Assembly: GCF_020523795.1 (NCBI RefSeq)
Contig: NZ_JAJALI010000003.1
Span: 248,001-312,000 of the forward strand
Length of the DNA stretch: 64,000 nucleotides
Reading direction: 5' to 3'
From: Ancylobacter sp. Lp-2
GTDB lineage: Bacteria; Pseudomonadota; Alphaproteobacteria; Rhizobiales; Xanthobacteraceae
Position 1 is the stretch's first letter, and every line of letters starts with the position of its first letter. Shown one piece after another: positions 53,143-61,576 of this stretch. The translations under genes and the position numbers were made by a program. The notes beneath the pieces were generated by a model. That model made no database searches and was not told the origin of the DNA. It worked only from the letters and a program-made list of their open reading frames with translations.

Positions 53143-54625
53143 GGACAACGAGAAACCCGCCGGCCACGGCGCGGAGCGGGTCGCCCTCGTCACCGGCTCG
53201 CTCGCCGAGCCGCGCCTCGTCAAGGTGGCGGGCGAGATCGCCTCGCCGGCGCTGGATCCGGTGGTGGTCAATGTCGGCGTCAAGGTCGCGGCGCTGATGA
53301 CCGCCGAGATCGTCGAACGCCGCTTCAAGGTGCCCGAGGGCACCAGCCGCGTGGTGATGCCCGGTCGTTTCCGTGGCGACCTCTCGCGGCTGGAGCGGCA
53401 TTTCGGCCTGCCCTTCGAGCGCGGCCCGGACGAGCTCGCCGACCTGCCGGAGCATTTCGGCAAGGCGCGCGCCCGCGCCGACCTGTCGCGTCACGACGTC
53501 ACCATCTTCGCCGAGATCGTCGACGCCTCGGCGCTGTCGCTCGACGATCTCCTCGCCAAGGCGAAGCGCCTCGCCGGCGACGGGGCGGAGGTGATCGATC
53601 TCGGCTGCCTGCCCGACACACCCTTCCCGCATCTGGAGGCGGCCATCGCCGCGCTCAAGGCGGAGGGGCTGAAGGTCAGCGTCGACAGCTTCAATCCCGA
53701 GGAGCTGTCCCGCGCCACCCGCGCCGGCGCCGACTATCTGCTCAGCCTCACCGAGCACAACCTCGCCATCGCCGAGGAGGGCCCGGCCATCCCGGTGCTG
53801 GTGCCCTCGCCGCCGAGCGACCTCGGCTCGCTCATCCGCGCCATCGAGGCGTGCCGGGCGAAGAACATCCGCTTCCTCGCCGACCCGATCCTTGAGCCGA
53901 TCCATTACGGCTTCACCGCCTCGCTGGAACGCTACGCCACGCTGCGCCGGCAGTATCCGGACATCGACATCCTGATGGGCATCGGCAACGTCACCGAGCT
54001 CACCGACGCCGACACCACCGGCATCAACGCCCTGCTGATGGGCGTCATCTCCGAGCTGCGGCTCAACGCGGTGCTCGCGGTACAAGTCAGCCCGCATTGC
54101 CGCACGGCGGTGAAGGAGTTCGACCGCGCCCGCCGCGAGTTCTTCGCCGCCCGCGAGGCCGGTGCGCTGCCGCAGGGCTTCGGCGGCGGGCTGATGGCAC
54201 TGCGCGACCGCCGCCCCTATGCCGCCTCGCCCGACGAGATCGACGACCTCGCGAAGGAAGTGCGCGACCGCAATTACCGCATCATGGTGGCCGAGGACGG
54301 CGTGCACGTCTTCAACCGCGACGGCCACCACATCGGCGACGACCCGTTCGCCTTCTTCCCCTCGCTGGGAGTGGAGGACGACGCCGCGCACGCCTTCTAT
54401 CTCGGCGTGGAGACCGCCCGCGCCGAGATCGCCTTCCGGCTCGGCAAGCGCTACGCGCAGGACGAGGCGCTCAAATGGGGCGTCGCCGGGCGGGGCGACG
54501 GGCGCGACGATGACGGCAAGGCCGATCCGCACCGTTTGACATTCGACAAGGCGGGTTCAACCTTGGCAAGCAAGACCTCGACCGGCTCGACGCTGCCGAC
54601 GAAGCCCGATAAGAGCGAGCCATGA
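53135..54625 (+). CDS. DUF6513/dihydropteroate-synthase-like protein of the H4MPT cluster
   Basis: 496 residues. N-terminal domain about 1-115, then a TIM barrel with pterin-binding character: DGAEVIDLGCLPDTPFPHLEAAIAAL, LKVSVDSFNPEELSRATRAGADYLLSLTEHNL and IRFLADPILEPIHYGF, close to the D-G/DxxN pattern of dihydropteroate synthases. A distinct domain (about 350-450: RNYRIMVAEDGVHVFNRDGHHIGDDPFAFFPSLGVEDDAAHAFYLGVE) follows. I infer it couples the pterin to the ribofuranosylaminobenzene made by the beta-RFAP synthase, or handles a related intermediate. The C-terminal 45 residues (after YAQDEALKWG) look like an unstructured extension. Overlaps flanking genes by 8 and 4 bases. Confidence 0.75.
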   Translation: MAEDNEKPAGHGAERVALVTGSLAEPRLVKVAGEIASPALDPVVVNVGVKVAALMTAEIVERRFKVPEGTSRVVMPGRFRGDLSRLERHFGLPFERGPDELADLPEHFGKARARADLSRHDVTIFAEIVDASALSLDDLLAKAKRLAGDGAEVIDLGCLPDTPFPHLEAAIAALKAEGLKVSVDSFNPEELSRATRAGADYLLSLTEHNLAIAEEGPAIPVLVPSPPSDLGSLIRAIEACRAKNIRFLADPILEPIHYGFTASLERYATLRRQYPDIDILMGIGNVTELTDADTTGINALLMGVISELRLNAVLAVQVSPHCRTAVKEFDRARREFFAAREAGALPQGFGGGLMALRDRRPYAASPDEIDDLAKEVRDRNYRIMVAEDGVHVFNRDGHHIGDDPFAFFPSLGVEDDAAHAFYLGVETARAEIAFRLGKRYAQDEALKWGVAGRGDGRDDDGKADPHRLTFDKAGSTLASKTSTGSTLPTKPDKSEP

Positions 54626-55209
54626 TCCGCGAGACCATCGTCACCACCCGTTCGCGCGCCGGCGAGCGCCACATCGCTCCCATGGGCGCCACGGTGATCG
54701 AGGGCGGCTACCTGCTCCAGCCTTTCAAGCCGTCGCGCACGCTCGACAATCTGGCCGACACCCAGATCGGCGTCATCAACTTCACCGACGACGTCCGGCT
54801 CATCGCCGCCTGCGTGCTCGGCAAGCGCATTCCGGTCGAGACGCAGAAGGCCAGCTATATCGACTGCCCGCGCCTCGTCGGCGCGCTGTCGCATGACGAG
54901 ATCACCGTCGACCGGATCGAGGACCACCCGCAGCGGCCGCGCATCTTCTGCAAGACCTATCACAGCGAGGGCCATCACCGCTTTCTCGGCATGAACCGCG
55001 CCAAGGCGGCGGTGCTGGAAGCTGCCGTGCTGATCAGCCGCCTGCACATTCTCCCCGACGACAAGGTGGATGCCGAGATGGCCTATCTCGCCATCGCCGT
55101 GGAGAAGACCGCCGGCCCCGAGGAGCAGGAGGCGTGGGAGTGGATGCTGGAGGCGGTGTCCTCGCATCGCCGCACGCGCGACGGCCTGCCGCCGGCCGCG
55201 ACACCATGA
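54622..55209 (+). CDS. DUF447-family protein (flavin-reductase-like fold)
   Basis: 195 residues: MIRETIVTTRSRAGERHIAPMGATVIEGGYLLQPFKPSRTLDNLADTQIGVINFTDDVRLIAACVLGK is the typical DUF447 start, a split beta-barrel with FMN-binding relatives. A homologue occurs in most bacterial H4MPT clusters. Its activity is not established to my knowledge. Start overlaps the DUF6513 stop by 4 bases (ATGA). Confidence 0.82.
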   Translation: MIRETIVTTRSRAGERHIAPMGATVIEGGYLLQPFKPSRTLDNLADTQIGVINFTDDVRLIAACVLGKRIPVETQKASYIDCPRLVGALSHDEITVDRIEDHPQRPRIFCKTYHSEGHHRFLGMNRAKAAVLEAAVLISRLHILPDDKVDAEMAYLAIAVEKTAGPEEQEAWEWMLEAVSSHRRTRDGLPPAATP

Positions 55210-55234
55210 GCGTGATGCGATGGAACCGGGTCTC

Positions 55235-55969
55235 ATGAGCCGCCACGTCTCGCATCTCCGTCCGGTCGTGCCCGGCGCGGCACCCGGCCTGCTCGCCAGC
55301 GTCGCCGATCTCGCCGAGATGCGCGCCGCCATCGCCGGCGGCGCTGATATCGTCGACCTCAAGCAGCCGGCCTTCGGCGCGCTCGGCGCCTGGAGCTCGG
55401 AGGCGCTCGATGCCGCGATGATGCTGTGGAACGCCTGCGGGCCCGACCGCCCGGCGCTCAGCGCCACTGCCGGCGACCAGCCCATGGTGCCGGCCATCCT
55501 GGCCAGCGCCTGCGCCCGCGTCGCCGCCACCGGCGTGCCCATCGTCAAGGCTGGCCTGTTCGCCAGCCCGCATGCCGCCGCCTGCATCGCGGCGCTGGCG
55601 CCGCTGGCGGCCCGGACCCGTCTCGTCGGCGTGCTGTTCGCCGACCAAGACCCCGACTTCTCGCTGATCGCCGACGCCGGCGGCGCCGGCTTCTACGGCA
55701 TCATGCTCGATACCGCCGACAAGAAGGCCGGCCCGCTCACCGCCCATCTCGACGCCCTCACCCTCGGCCAGTTCGTCGAGGAGGCGCACCGGCATGGCCT
55801 GATGACCGGCCTCGCCGGCTCGCTCACCCTCGACGACATCCCGGCGCTCGGCGGCGTCGGTGCCGACTATCTCGGCTTTCGCGGCGCGCTCTGCGCCGAT
55901 GGCCGCACCGGCCGCTTCGATCCGGTGAGGCTCGCCCAGGCGCGGGCTCTGGTACGCGCGCTCCGCTGA
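55235..55969 (+). CDS. mfnB: (5-formylfuran-3-yl)methyl phosphate synthase, MfnB-like
   Basis: Forms the furan ring of methanofuran/methylofuran from two glyceraldehyde-3-phosphates. TIM-barrel of 244 residues. Key lysines: GADIVDLKQPAFGALGAWSSE (K43) and VPIVKAGLFAS (K105), matching conserved active-site lysines of archaeal MfnB. LVGVLFADQDPDFSLIADAGGAGFYGIMLDTADKKAGPL and LTGLAGSLTLDDIPALGGVGADYLGFRGALC complete the barrel. ATG 55220 (five residues earlier) is an alternative start. It is 25 bases after the DUF447 gene. Confidence 0.88.
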   Translation: MSRHVSHLRPVVPGAAPGLLASVADLAEMRAAIAGGADIVDLKQPAFGALGAWSSEALDAAMMLWNACGPDRPALSATAGDQPMVPAILASACARVAATGVPIVKAGLFASPHAAACIAALAPLAARTRLVGVLFADQDPDFSLIADAGGAGFYGIMLDTADKKAGPLTAHLDALTLGQFVEEAHRHGLMTGLAGSLTLDDIPALGGVGADYLGFRGALCADGRTGRFDPVRLAQARALVRALR

Positions 55970-56089
55970 TCGTGACCCGCGGCCCGACCCGCGCCGGCAA
56001 AACTCCCCCGCCTCGATCTGGACTCCGCAGCCGGAGTGAATTACCGTTCCGTTAATATAAAAAATTGAAACAATTTATGGAGGATTTCG

Positions 56090-56188
56090 ATGCAGACGGA
56101 ACGGGACGAAATCAGCGGCAGTCGATCCTTCGGGGGCTTTGTCTCCCTCGCGGTCGTGCTGCTCCTGCTGGTCTGGCTCTTGGTCTGA
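56090..56188 (+). CDS. Tiny single-pass membrane protein (32 residues) inside the C1 island
   Basis: A polar stretch (MQTERDEISGSRSFGGF), then VSLAVVLLLLVWLLV, a complete membrane segment ending the protein. The ATG has a strong ribosome site (TGGAGGATTTCG), and the preceding bases are AT-rich (TTAATATAAAAAATTGAAAC), suggesting its own promoter. I recognise no family. It follows mfnB by 120 bases, and a hairpin lies 10 bases after it. The frame is short, so a chance reading cannot be excluded, but start, ribosome site and helix agree. Confidence 0.5.
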   Translation: MQTERDEISGSRSFGGFVSLAVVLLLLVWLLV

Positions 56189-56197
56189 TCCCGACTG

Positions 56198-56224
56198 GCC
56201 GGCAGCCATACGCTCGCTGCCGGC
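56198..56224 (+). terminator. Hairpin after the 32-residue ORF
   Basis: A 9-bp perfect stem (GCCGGCAGC/GCTGCCGGC) with a 9-base loop begins 10 bases after the stop. There is no U-tract directly after it; a second palindrome (GATGTCG/CGACATC, 56229-56246) follows with TTTC. Confidence 0.45.
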
Positions 56225-56588
56225 ATGAGATGTCGACGGCGACATCTTTCGCCGTCGCCTGCCCGCTTGCGGCCGCGCCGAAGCGTCGCCCCGGTCTTTC
56301 CCAACATCCCTGAACCGCTGCAAAGATGCGCCGGATGCCGCAGCGTCGGCCGGCCGCTGGGATGAGGCTTGACAGAAATGCGGGCCGGGTTCACTGAAAC
56401 CGTCATGATGCAGTGCATCATCGATGCAATGCTCTCCACAAAGATCAAGATTCAACACATGCCCAGCGACAGTGACAGTCGATCGTCCGGCCCGTGGCGG
56501 CCGGCGTGCGTGAGCCGACCGCAGGCATGACCTAGCACTCGGCTCGCTGCGCCGCCCTCCCGGGACGGACGGTGGAAAGTGAGCCGAA
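56225..56588. other. Gap before mgtE with palindrome and possible Mg2+ sensor leader
   Basis: About 364 bases with no supported gene. It contains the short palindrome at 56229-56246 and the 17-bp palindrome at 56405-56421. The region before mgtE genes often carries an M-box or other leader RNA in Firmicutes, but I see no recognisable M-box here. Confidence 0.45.
56405..56421. promoter_or_regulatory. Perfect 17-bp palindrome upstream of mgtE
   Basis: ATGATGCA-G-TGCATCAT is perfectly symmetric about a central G, and a further GATGCA unit follows at 56423-56428. It lies 168 bases before the mgtE start. A dimeric regulator site is likely from symmetry; which protein binds is unknown. Confidence 0.5.
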
Positions 56589-57992
56589 ATGGACGATATC
56601 CGCAACACGGCCGAAGACCGCCGCGACGATCCCCGTCGCGACGACGAATTCGTGGACGCCGCCGCCCTCGCGGCGGAGCTTGCCGAAGAACACCCCGCCG
56701 ACATTGCCGAGGCCCTCGACGACGAGGAGCCGGAAGTCGCCTCGGCGGTGCTCGCCAGCCTGCCGCGCGAGAAGCAGATCGAGATCCTCGACCTGCCCGA
56801 CTTCGATCTCTCCAGCGATCTCATCGAGGCGCTGCCGGTCGAGGAGGCGGTGCGCCTCATCTCCGAGCTCTCCGCAGACCGCGCCGCCGACCTGTTCCGC
56901 TGGATGGAGGAGCCGGCGCGCTCGCACCTGTTCGCCCGCCTGCCGGCCGCGACGCAGGCCGAGCTGAACCGGCTGCTCTCCTGGCCCGAGCACACCGCCG
57001 GCAGCCTGATGACCACCGAGTTCGTCTCCGTCCCCTCCAGCTGGACGATCGGCGACACGCTGCGCCATATCCGCGCCATCGAGCGCACGCGCGAGACCAT
57101 CTACGCCATCTACGTGCTCGATCCCGAGACCCACAGGCTGCTGCAGGCGGTGACGCTGCGCCGGCTGATCATCGGCGAGCCGCAGCAGCCCATCCTGTCC
57201 GCCGCCCCGGATCATGACCCGATCACCGTCGATCCGCTGATGGACCGCGAGGAGGTGGCGCGGCTCATCTCCAAATACGATCTGCTCGCCGTGCCGGTGG
57301 TCGACGCCAACGAGCAGGTGCTCGGCATCGTCACCGTCGACGACATGATCGACGCCATCATCGAGGAAGGCACCGAGGACGCGCAGAAGTTCGGCGGCAT
57401 GGAAGCGCTGGACGAGCCCTATATGGAGATCGGCTTCCTCGACATGCTGAAGAAGCGTGCCGGCTGGCTCTCCATCCTGTTCCTCGGCGAGATGCTCACG
57501 GCGAGCGCCATGCAGCATTTCGAGGACGAGCTGGAGCGCGCCATCGTGCTCACGCTGTTCATTCCGCTGATCATGAGCTCGGGCGGCAATTCCGGCTCGC
57601 AGGCGACCTCGCTGATCATCCGTGCGCTCGCTCTGCACGAGATCAAGCTCGGCGACTGGTGGCGGGTGGCGCTGCGCGAGCTTCCCTCTGGCCTCGTGCT
57701 CGGCGCCATTCTCGGCACGCTCGGCATGACGCGCATCACCATCTGGCAGCTCGCCGGCTTCCACGACTATGGCGAGCACTGGGTGCTGGTGGCGGCGACC
57801 GTCGGCTCGGCGCTGGTGGCCATCGTCACCTTCGGCTCGCTGATCGGCTCGATGCTGCCCTTCGTGCTCCGGCGGGCCGGCTTCGACCCAGCGAGCGCGT
57901 CGGCACCCTTCGTCGCCACCTTCATCGACGTCACCGGCCTCGTCATCTATTTCAGCGTGGCGCTGGCCATCCTGCACGGCACGCTGCTGTAG
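56589..57992 (+). CDS. mgtE: Magnesium transporter MgtE
   Basis: Inner-membrane Mg2+ channel of 467 residues. Domains in order: N domain of MgtE repeats (HPADIAEALDDEEPEVASAVLASLPREKQIEIL), two CBS domains (about 150-275, including LMTTEFVSVPSSWTIGDTL and VTVDDMIDAII), plug helix, then five membrane segments with FIPLIMSSGGNSGSQATSLIIRALAL, the conserved pore segment, and FVATFIDVTGLVIYFSVALAI at the end. It splits the H4MPT/methylofuran gene series but belongs to no C1 pathway I know. Confidence 0.95.
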   Translation: MDDIRNTAEDRRDDPRRDDEFVDAAALAAELAEEHPADIAEALDDEEPEVASAVLASLPREKQIEILDLPDFDLSSDLIEALPVEEAVRLISELSADRAADLFRWMEEPARSHLFARLPAATQAELNRLLSWPEHTAGSLMTTEFVSVPSSWTIGDTLRHIRAIERTRETIYAIYVLDPETHRLLQAVTLRRLIIGEPQQPILSAAPDHDPITVDPLMDREEVARLISKYDLLAVPVVDANEQVLGIVTVDDMIDAIIEEGTEDAQKFGGMEALDEPYMEIGFLDMLKKRAGWLSILFLGEMLTASAMQHFEDELERAIVLTLFIPLIMSSGGNSGSQATSLIIRALALHEIKLGDWWRVALRELPSGLVLGAILGTLGMTRITIWQLAGFHDYGEHWVLVAATVGSALVAIVTFGSLIGSMLPFVLRRAGFDPASASAPFVATFIDVTGLVIYFSVALAILHGTLL

Positions 57993-58020
57993 CGTCCAAG
58001 GCACGGCACCCGTCCCCGCG

Positions 58021-58054
58021 GCATCCCGTCCCTACCGCAAGAGGGACGGGATGC
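58021..58054. terminator. Long hairpin between mgtE and the DUF1059 gene
   Basis: A 13-bp perfect stem (GCATCCCGTCCCT/AGGGACGGGATGC) with an 8-base loop, 28 bases after mgtE and 7 bases before the stop of the convergent gene. No U-tract on either side, but the stem is the best candidate for ending both transcripts. Confidence 0.6.
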
Positions 58055-58061
58055 CGGGATG

Positions 58062-58274
58062 TCAGGCCGCTCGCGGCGCGGCGGCCGGCGGCGTGCCGCG
58101 GTGGATGACCTTCTTCATCTCACCGCGCAGTTCCGGCGTGTCCTTGTGGCCGTGCATGGCGACGGCATGCTGCACGGCGGCCTCCATCAGCTCGCCTTCG
58201 CTGTCGGCGGCCATTGCGAGCGTGCATTTCTTGTCGCTGGGCATTTCCCGGCAATCGATGAAATAGCGTCCCAT
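58062..58274 (-). CDS. DUF1059-like small protein
   Basis: 70-residue soluble protein: MGRYFIDCREMPSDKKCTLAMAADSEGELMEAAVQHAVAMHGHKDTPELRGEMKKVIH matches the DUF1059 pattern (two cysteines in IDCREMP and KKCTLAM, AVQHAVAMHGH). Function unknown. A clear ribosome site (GGGAGGCGCAT) precedes the ATG. It points towards mgtE and away from the beta-RFAP synthase gene. Confidence 0.85.
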   Translation of the reverse strand: MGRYFIDCREMPSDKKCTLAMAADSEGELMEAAVQHAVAMHGHKDTPELRGEMKKVIHRGTPPAAAPRAA

Positions 58275-58492
58275 ATGCGCCTCCCTTGTCAGGGCACCGC
58301 GCGGGTCAATCCCATCCTGCGATCGGCATCCACCGCAGGGCGGCACCGTCCAGTGAGGCTACGCCCGTCGGAGGAGCCCGGCAAATCACGAAGCGCCGCC
58401 TTCGCGGGCGCCGGCCCTCCCGCCGCCCACCGGCAAATGGTCGCGCCCGGTTGCCCGTGGCGGCGACGGGGCTCTACCATGGTGGGGAGGAA

Positions 58493-59509
58493 ATGCCCGT
58501 GAACGAAAATACGACGACCATCGCCCACCCCGACCGGCCGACCCATGCGAACGGGGTGCGCGTCATCGCGCCGGCCCGGCTGCATCTCGGCTTTCTCGAT
58601 CTGTCCGGCAGTCTCGGCCGCCGCTTCGGCAGCCTCGGCCTCACGCTCGACCAGCCGACGCTGTCGCTAAGGATGCAGCCGGCCGACGCGCTGGTCGCGA
58701 CCGGGCCCGACGCCCCCCGCGCCCGCGCCGCCGTCGAGCGGGTGGCGGCGGCCTTCGATCTCGATCCACGCGTCGCTGTCACGGTGGAGCGGGCGCTGCC
58801 GCCGCATGCCGGGCTCGGCTCGGGCACCCAGCTGGCGCTGGCCGCCGGCTCGGCGCTCGCCGCGCTGCGCGGCCGGCCGCTCGATGCCCGCACCCTTACC
58901 GACGCGCTCGACCGCGGCGCCCGCTCCGGCATCGGCATGGGCGCCTTCGCGCAGGGCGGCGTGCTGCTCGACGGCGGCAAGGCGGCCGGCCATCACGCCC
59001 CGCCGCCCATCCTCGCCCGCCATCCCTTCCCCGCCGACTGGCGTATCCTGCTCGCCTTCGACGACACCGCGCACGGCCTCAGCGGCAGCGAGGAAGTGTC
59101 GGCGATGAACGCCCTGCCGCCCTTCGAGGAGGCTCTCGCCGGCCATCTGTGCCGCCTAACGCTCATGGTCGCCCTGCCGGCGCTGGTCGAGGAGGACTGC
59201 ACCGGCTTCGGTGCCGCCGTCGGCGAGATCCAGGCCCGGCTCGGCGATCACTATGCCCGCGCGCAGGGCGGACGCTACACCAGCCGGGATGTCGAGGCCG
59301 CCATGGAGTTCGCCGCCGCCGAGGGCGCCACCGGCGTCGGCCAGAGCTCCTGGGGCCCAACCGGCTTCGCGCTTGTCGCCTCGCCCGACGCCGCCGAGCG
59401 GCTGGCGGCGCTGCTGCGCCAGCGCTTCGCCGACCGGCCGAACCTGTCCTTCACGGTGGCGCGCGGCCGCAACACCGGCGCGCGCACCGACTGGCTCGCC
59501 CCCGACTGA
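58493..59509 (+). CDS. mptG: Beta-ribofuranosylaminobenzene 5'-phosphate synthase
   Basis: Condenses phosphoribosyl pyrophosphate with p-hydroxybenzoate or p-aminobenzoate, releasing CO2, the first committed step of (dephospho-)H4MPT synthesis. 338 residues. GHMP-kinase fold: APARLHLGFLDLSGSLGRRFGSLGLTLDQP (N-terminal strand of the family), PPHAGLGSGTQLALAAGSALAAL (phosphate loop), and SSWGPTGFALVASPD at the C-terminus, the signature of beta-RFAP synthases. ATG 58493 has GGGGAGGAA upstream. It starts the second half of the C1 island, 37 bases before mtdB. Confidence 0.92.
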   Translation: MPVNENTTTIAHPDRPTHANGVRVIAPARLHLGFLDLSGSLGRRFGSLGLTLDQPTLSLRMQPADALVATGPDAPRARAAVERVAAAFDLDPRVAVTVERALPPHAGLGSGTQLALAAGSALAALRGRPLDARTLTDALDRGARSGIGMGAFAQGGVLLDGGKAAGHHAPPPILARHPFPADWRILLAFDDTAHGLSGSEEVSAMNALPPFEEALAGHLCRLTLMVALPALVEEDCTGFGAAVGEIQARLGDHYARAQGGRYTSRDVEAAMEFAAAEGATGVGQSSWGPTGFALVASPDAAERLAALLRQRFADRPNLSFTVARGRNTGARTDWLAPD

Positions 59510-59546
59510 CACGCCGCCGACTGGCACTTCCCCGGAGAACCACGGA

Positions 59547-60443
59547 ATGGACGAGCACGCGCCGATCCTGCACATCGTCTCGCCGCTGCGCCACATCAGC
59601 CCCTTCGACGTCAACATGGCGGTCGATGCCGGCTACGCGACCATCCTGCCCTATAGCCAGGTCGCGCTGGAGGAGATCGGCGAACTGGTGCAGGACATGA
59701 TGTTCTCGCGCCCGCCGGCGGGCGCGCCACGCACCGGGCTGTTCATCGGCGGCAAGGACGCCGCGCTGGCGCTCGACATGGCGGCACGAGCGCAGGAAGT
59801 GCTGTTCCCGCCGTTCCAGATCTCGGTCTTCGTCGATCCGGCGGGCGCCTTCACCACCGCCGCCGCGATGGTGGCGGAAGTCGAGCGCCATCTGCGCGTC
59901 GTCCGCCCGCAAGGGCTGGAGCACGCGAGGGTGCAGGTCTACGGCGCCACCGGCGTGGTCGGCGGCATTGCCGGCGTGCTCGCCGCCCGCGCCGGCGCGC
60001 AGGTGACGCTGGTCAGCCATCGCGACATCGAGACCGTCGAGGCCAAGGCCCGCGACTTCGCGCACCGCTTCAGCGTCTCGCTCGCCAGCGCCGCCGCCCG
60101 CAGCGAGGAGGACAAGCGCGACCTGCTGCCGGAGGCCGATGTCGTACTCGCCTGCGGCAAGGCCGGCGTCGAGATCCTGTCGCCAGACGCGCTGGCGGCC
60201 GCTTCCTCTCTCAAGGTCGCCGCCGACATCAATGCGGTGCCGCCGGCCGGCATTGCCGGCATCGACGCCATGGCCAACGGCGTCGCCCTGCCGGGCGGGG
60301 CGCGCGGCATCGGCGCGCTGACCGTCGGCCAGCTCAAATATCAGGTGCAGCATGAATTGCTGAAGCGCATGCGGGTCGCGGAAGGCCCGCTCGAGATCGG
60401 CGTCGAGGTCGCCTTCGACCTCGCCCGCTCGCTCGCCGCCTGA
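59547..60443 (+). CDS. mtdB: NAD(P)-dependent methylene-tetrahydromethanopterin dehydrogenase
   Basis: Oxidises methylene-H4MPT to methenyl-H4MPT in formaldehyde oxidation. 298 residues: HIVSPLRHISPFDVNMAVDAGYATILPYSQV at the N-terminus, TGLFIGGKDAALALDMA, a Rossmann site VQVYGATGVVGGIAGVLAARAGAQVTLVSHR, and VAADINAVPPAGIAGIDAMANG, all matching MtdB of Methylorubrum. The GATGVVGG turn fits NAD(P). Presence of MtdB shows the H4MPT branch is used for C1 oxidation. The ATP-grasp gene follows 8 bases later. Confidence 0.94.
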   Translation: MDEHAPILHIVSPLRHISPFDVNMAVDAGYATILPYSQVALEEIGELVQDMMFSRPPAGAPRTGLFIGGKDAALALDMAARAQEVLFPPFQISVFVDPAGAFTTAAAMVAEVERHLRVVRPQGLEHARVQVYGATGVVGGIAGVLAARAGAQVTLVSHRDIETVEAKARDFAHRFSVSLASAAARSEEDKRDLLPEADVVLACGKAGVEILSPDALAAASSLKVAADINAVPPAGIAGIDAMANGVALPGGARGIGALTVGQLKYQVQHELLKRMRVAEGPLEIGVEVAFDLARSLAA

Positions 60444-60451
60444 GGCCTGCC

Positions 60452-61576
60452 ATGCCCGACATCGTGCTCGCCGCCCTGTCCGCCCGCGCGCTCGCGGCGG
60501 CGGCGCGGCGCGCCGGCCTCGAACCGCTGGTGCTCGACCTGTTCGGCGACGAGGACACGCGCGAACTCGCGGCACAGATGGTGGCACTGCGCCGTCACGA
60601 CGGCCTCGCCATCGACGCCGACGACCTGCTCGCGCAGCTGGACCTGCACGCCGCCGCGTCCGCCCCCCTCGTGCTCGGCTCCGGCTTCGAGGCGATGCCG
60701 GAGCTCGTCGACCGGCTGGCCGCGCGCGGCAATCTCGCCGGCAATGACGGTGCGGTGCTGCGGCAGCTCAAGGATCCGTTCGCGCTGAGCGGGTTGCTGG
60801 CCAGCCTCGGCATCCCGCATCCACGCGTCTTCGCCGAGGTGGCGCCGATCGGCGTGGACACGCTGGAAAAGGCCATCGGCGCCTCCGGCGGCGGCCACAT
60901 CCACCCGGCGCAGCGGGTGCACGGCGCCGGTCATTACCTGCAGGAGCGGATCGAGGGGCGCTCGGTCTCGGCGCTGTTCCTCGCCGATGGCCGCGACGCC
61001 CGCCTGCTCGCCTTCTCCGAGCAATGGTGCGCGCCGGATGCGAGTTCGCCCTATCGCTATGGCGGCGCCGCCGGCCCCATCGCGGTGCCGCCCCATGTCG
61101 AGCGGGAGGTGGCGCAGGCACTCGCCCGTCTCGCTGGCGCCACCGGGCTTGTCGGCCTCGCCAGCGCCGACCTCATCCTGTCGCACGAAAGCTGGAACCT
61201 CATCGAGCTCAACCCGCGACCGGGGGCGACGCTGGATATTTTCGACCGCCCGCCCCTGCCGCCGCTGCTGCGCCTGCATCTCGACGCCTGCGCCGGCCGC
61301 CTGCCGGACCTGCTCCCCCTGCATCCCGACCCGCAGGCTGGCGCCCGGGCGGCCGGCATCCTCTATGCGCCGGCCGGCTTCGAGATGCGGCTCGCGCCGC
61401 TACCGACCCACACCGCCGACCGGCCGGCACTCGGCACCCGGCTGCACCCTGGCGAGCCGGTCTGCACGGTGTTCGGCGAGGGCCGCGATGCCGAGGAGGC
61501 GCGCGGCGTGATGCTGCTGCGCATGGACGCGCTGTGGGACGCCATGCGGCGCGCCGGAAGCGGAGCGCGGCCATGA
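60452..61576 (+). CDS. ATP-grasp domain protein of the C1 cluster
   Basis: 374 residues with an ATP-grasp ligase layout: an N-terminal pre-ATP domain (IVLAALSARALAAAARRAGLEPLVLDLFGDEDTREL), GNDGAVLRQLKDPFALSGLLASLGIPHP, a central lid (HYLQERIEGRSVSALFLADGRDARLLAFSEQ) and the Mg2+ loop WNLIELNPRPGATLDIFD. It closely resembles the ATP-grasp protein (orf17-like) of methylotroph H4MPT clusters. Its exact ligation is unproven; a glutamate ligation in methylofuran or H4MPT-side-chain synthesis is plausible. Its stop overlaps the next start by 4 bases. Confidence 0.82.
   Translation: MPDIVLAALSARALAAAARRAGLEPLVLDLFGDEDTRELAAQMVALRRHDGLAIDADDLLAQLDLHAAASAPLVLGSGFEAMPELVDRLAARGNLAGNDGAVLRQLKDPFALSGLLASLGIPHPRVFAEVAPIGVDTLEKAIGASGGGHIHPAQRVHGAGHYLQERIEGRSVSALFLADGRDARLLAFSEQWCAPDASSPYRYGGAAGPIAVPPHVEREVAQALARLAGATGLVGLASADLILSHESWNLIELNPRPGATLDIFDRPPLPPLLRLHLDACAGRLPDLLPLHPDPQAGARAAGILYAPAGFEMRLAPLPTHTADRPALGTRLHPGEPVCTVFGEGRDAEEARGVMLLRMDALWDAMRRAGSGARP

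Noticed and set aside
56225..56588. Magnesium riboswitch (M-box) before mgtE
   Set aside because: The region has palindromes but not the conserved M-box helices that I could recognise, and M-boxes are mainly a Firmicutes feature.
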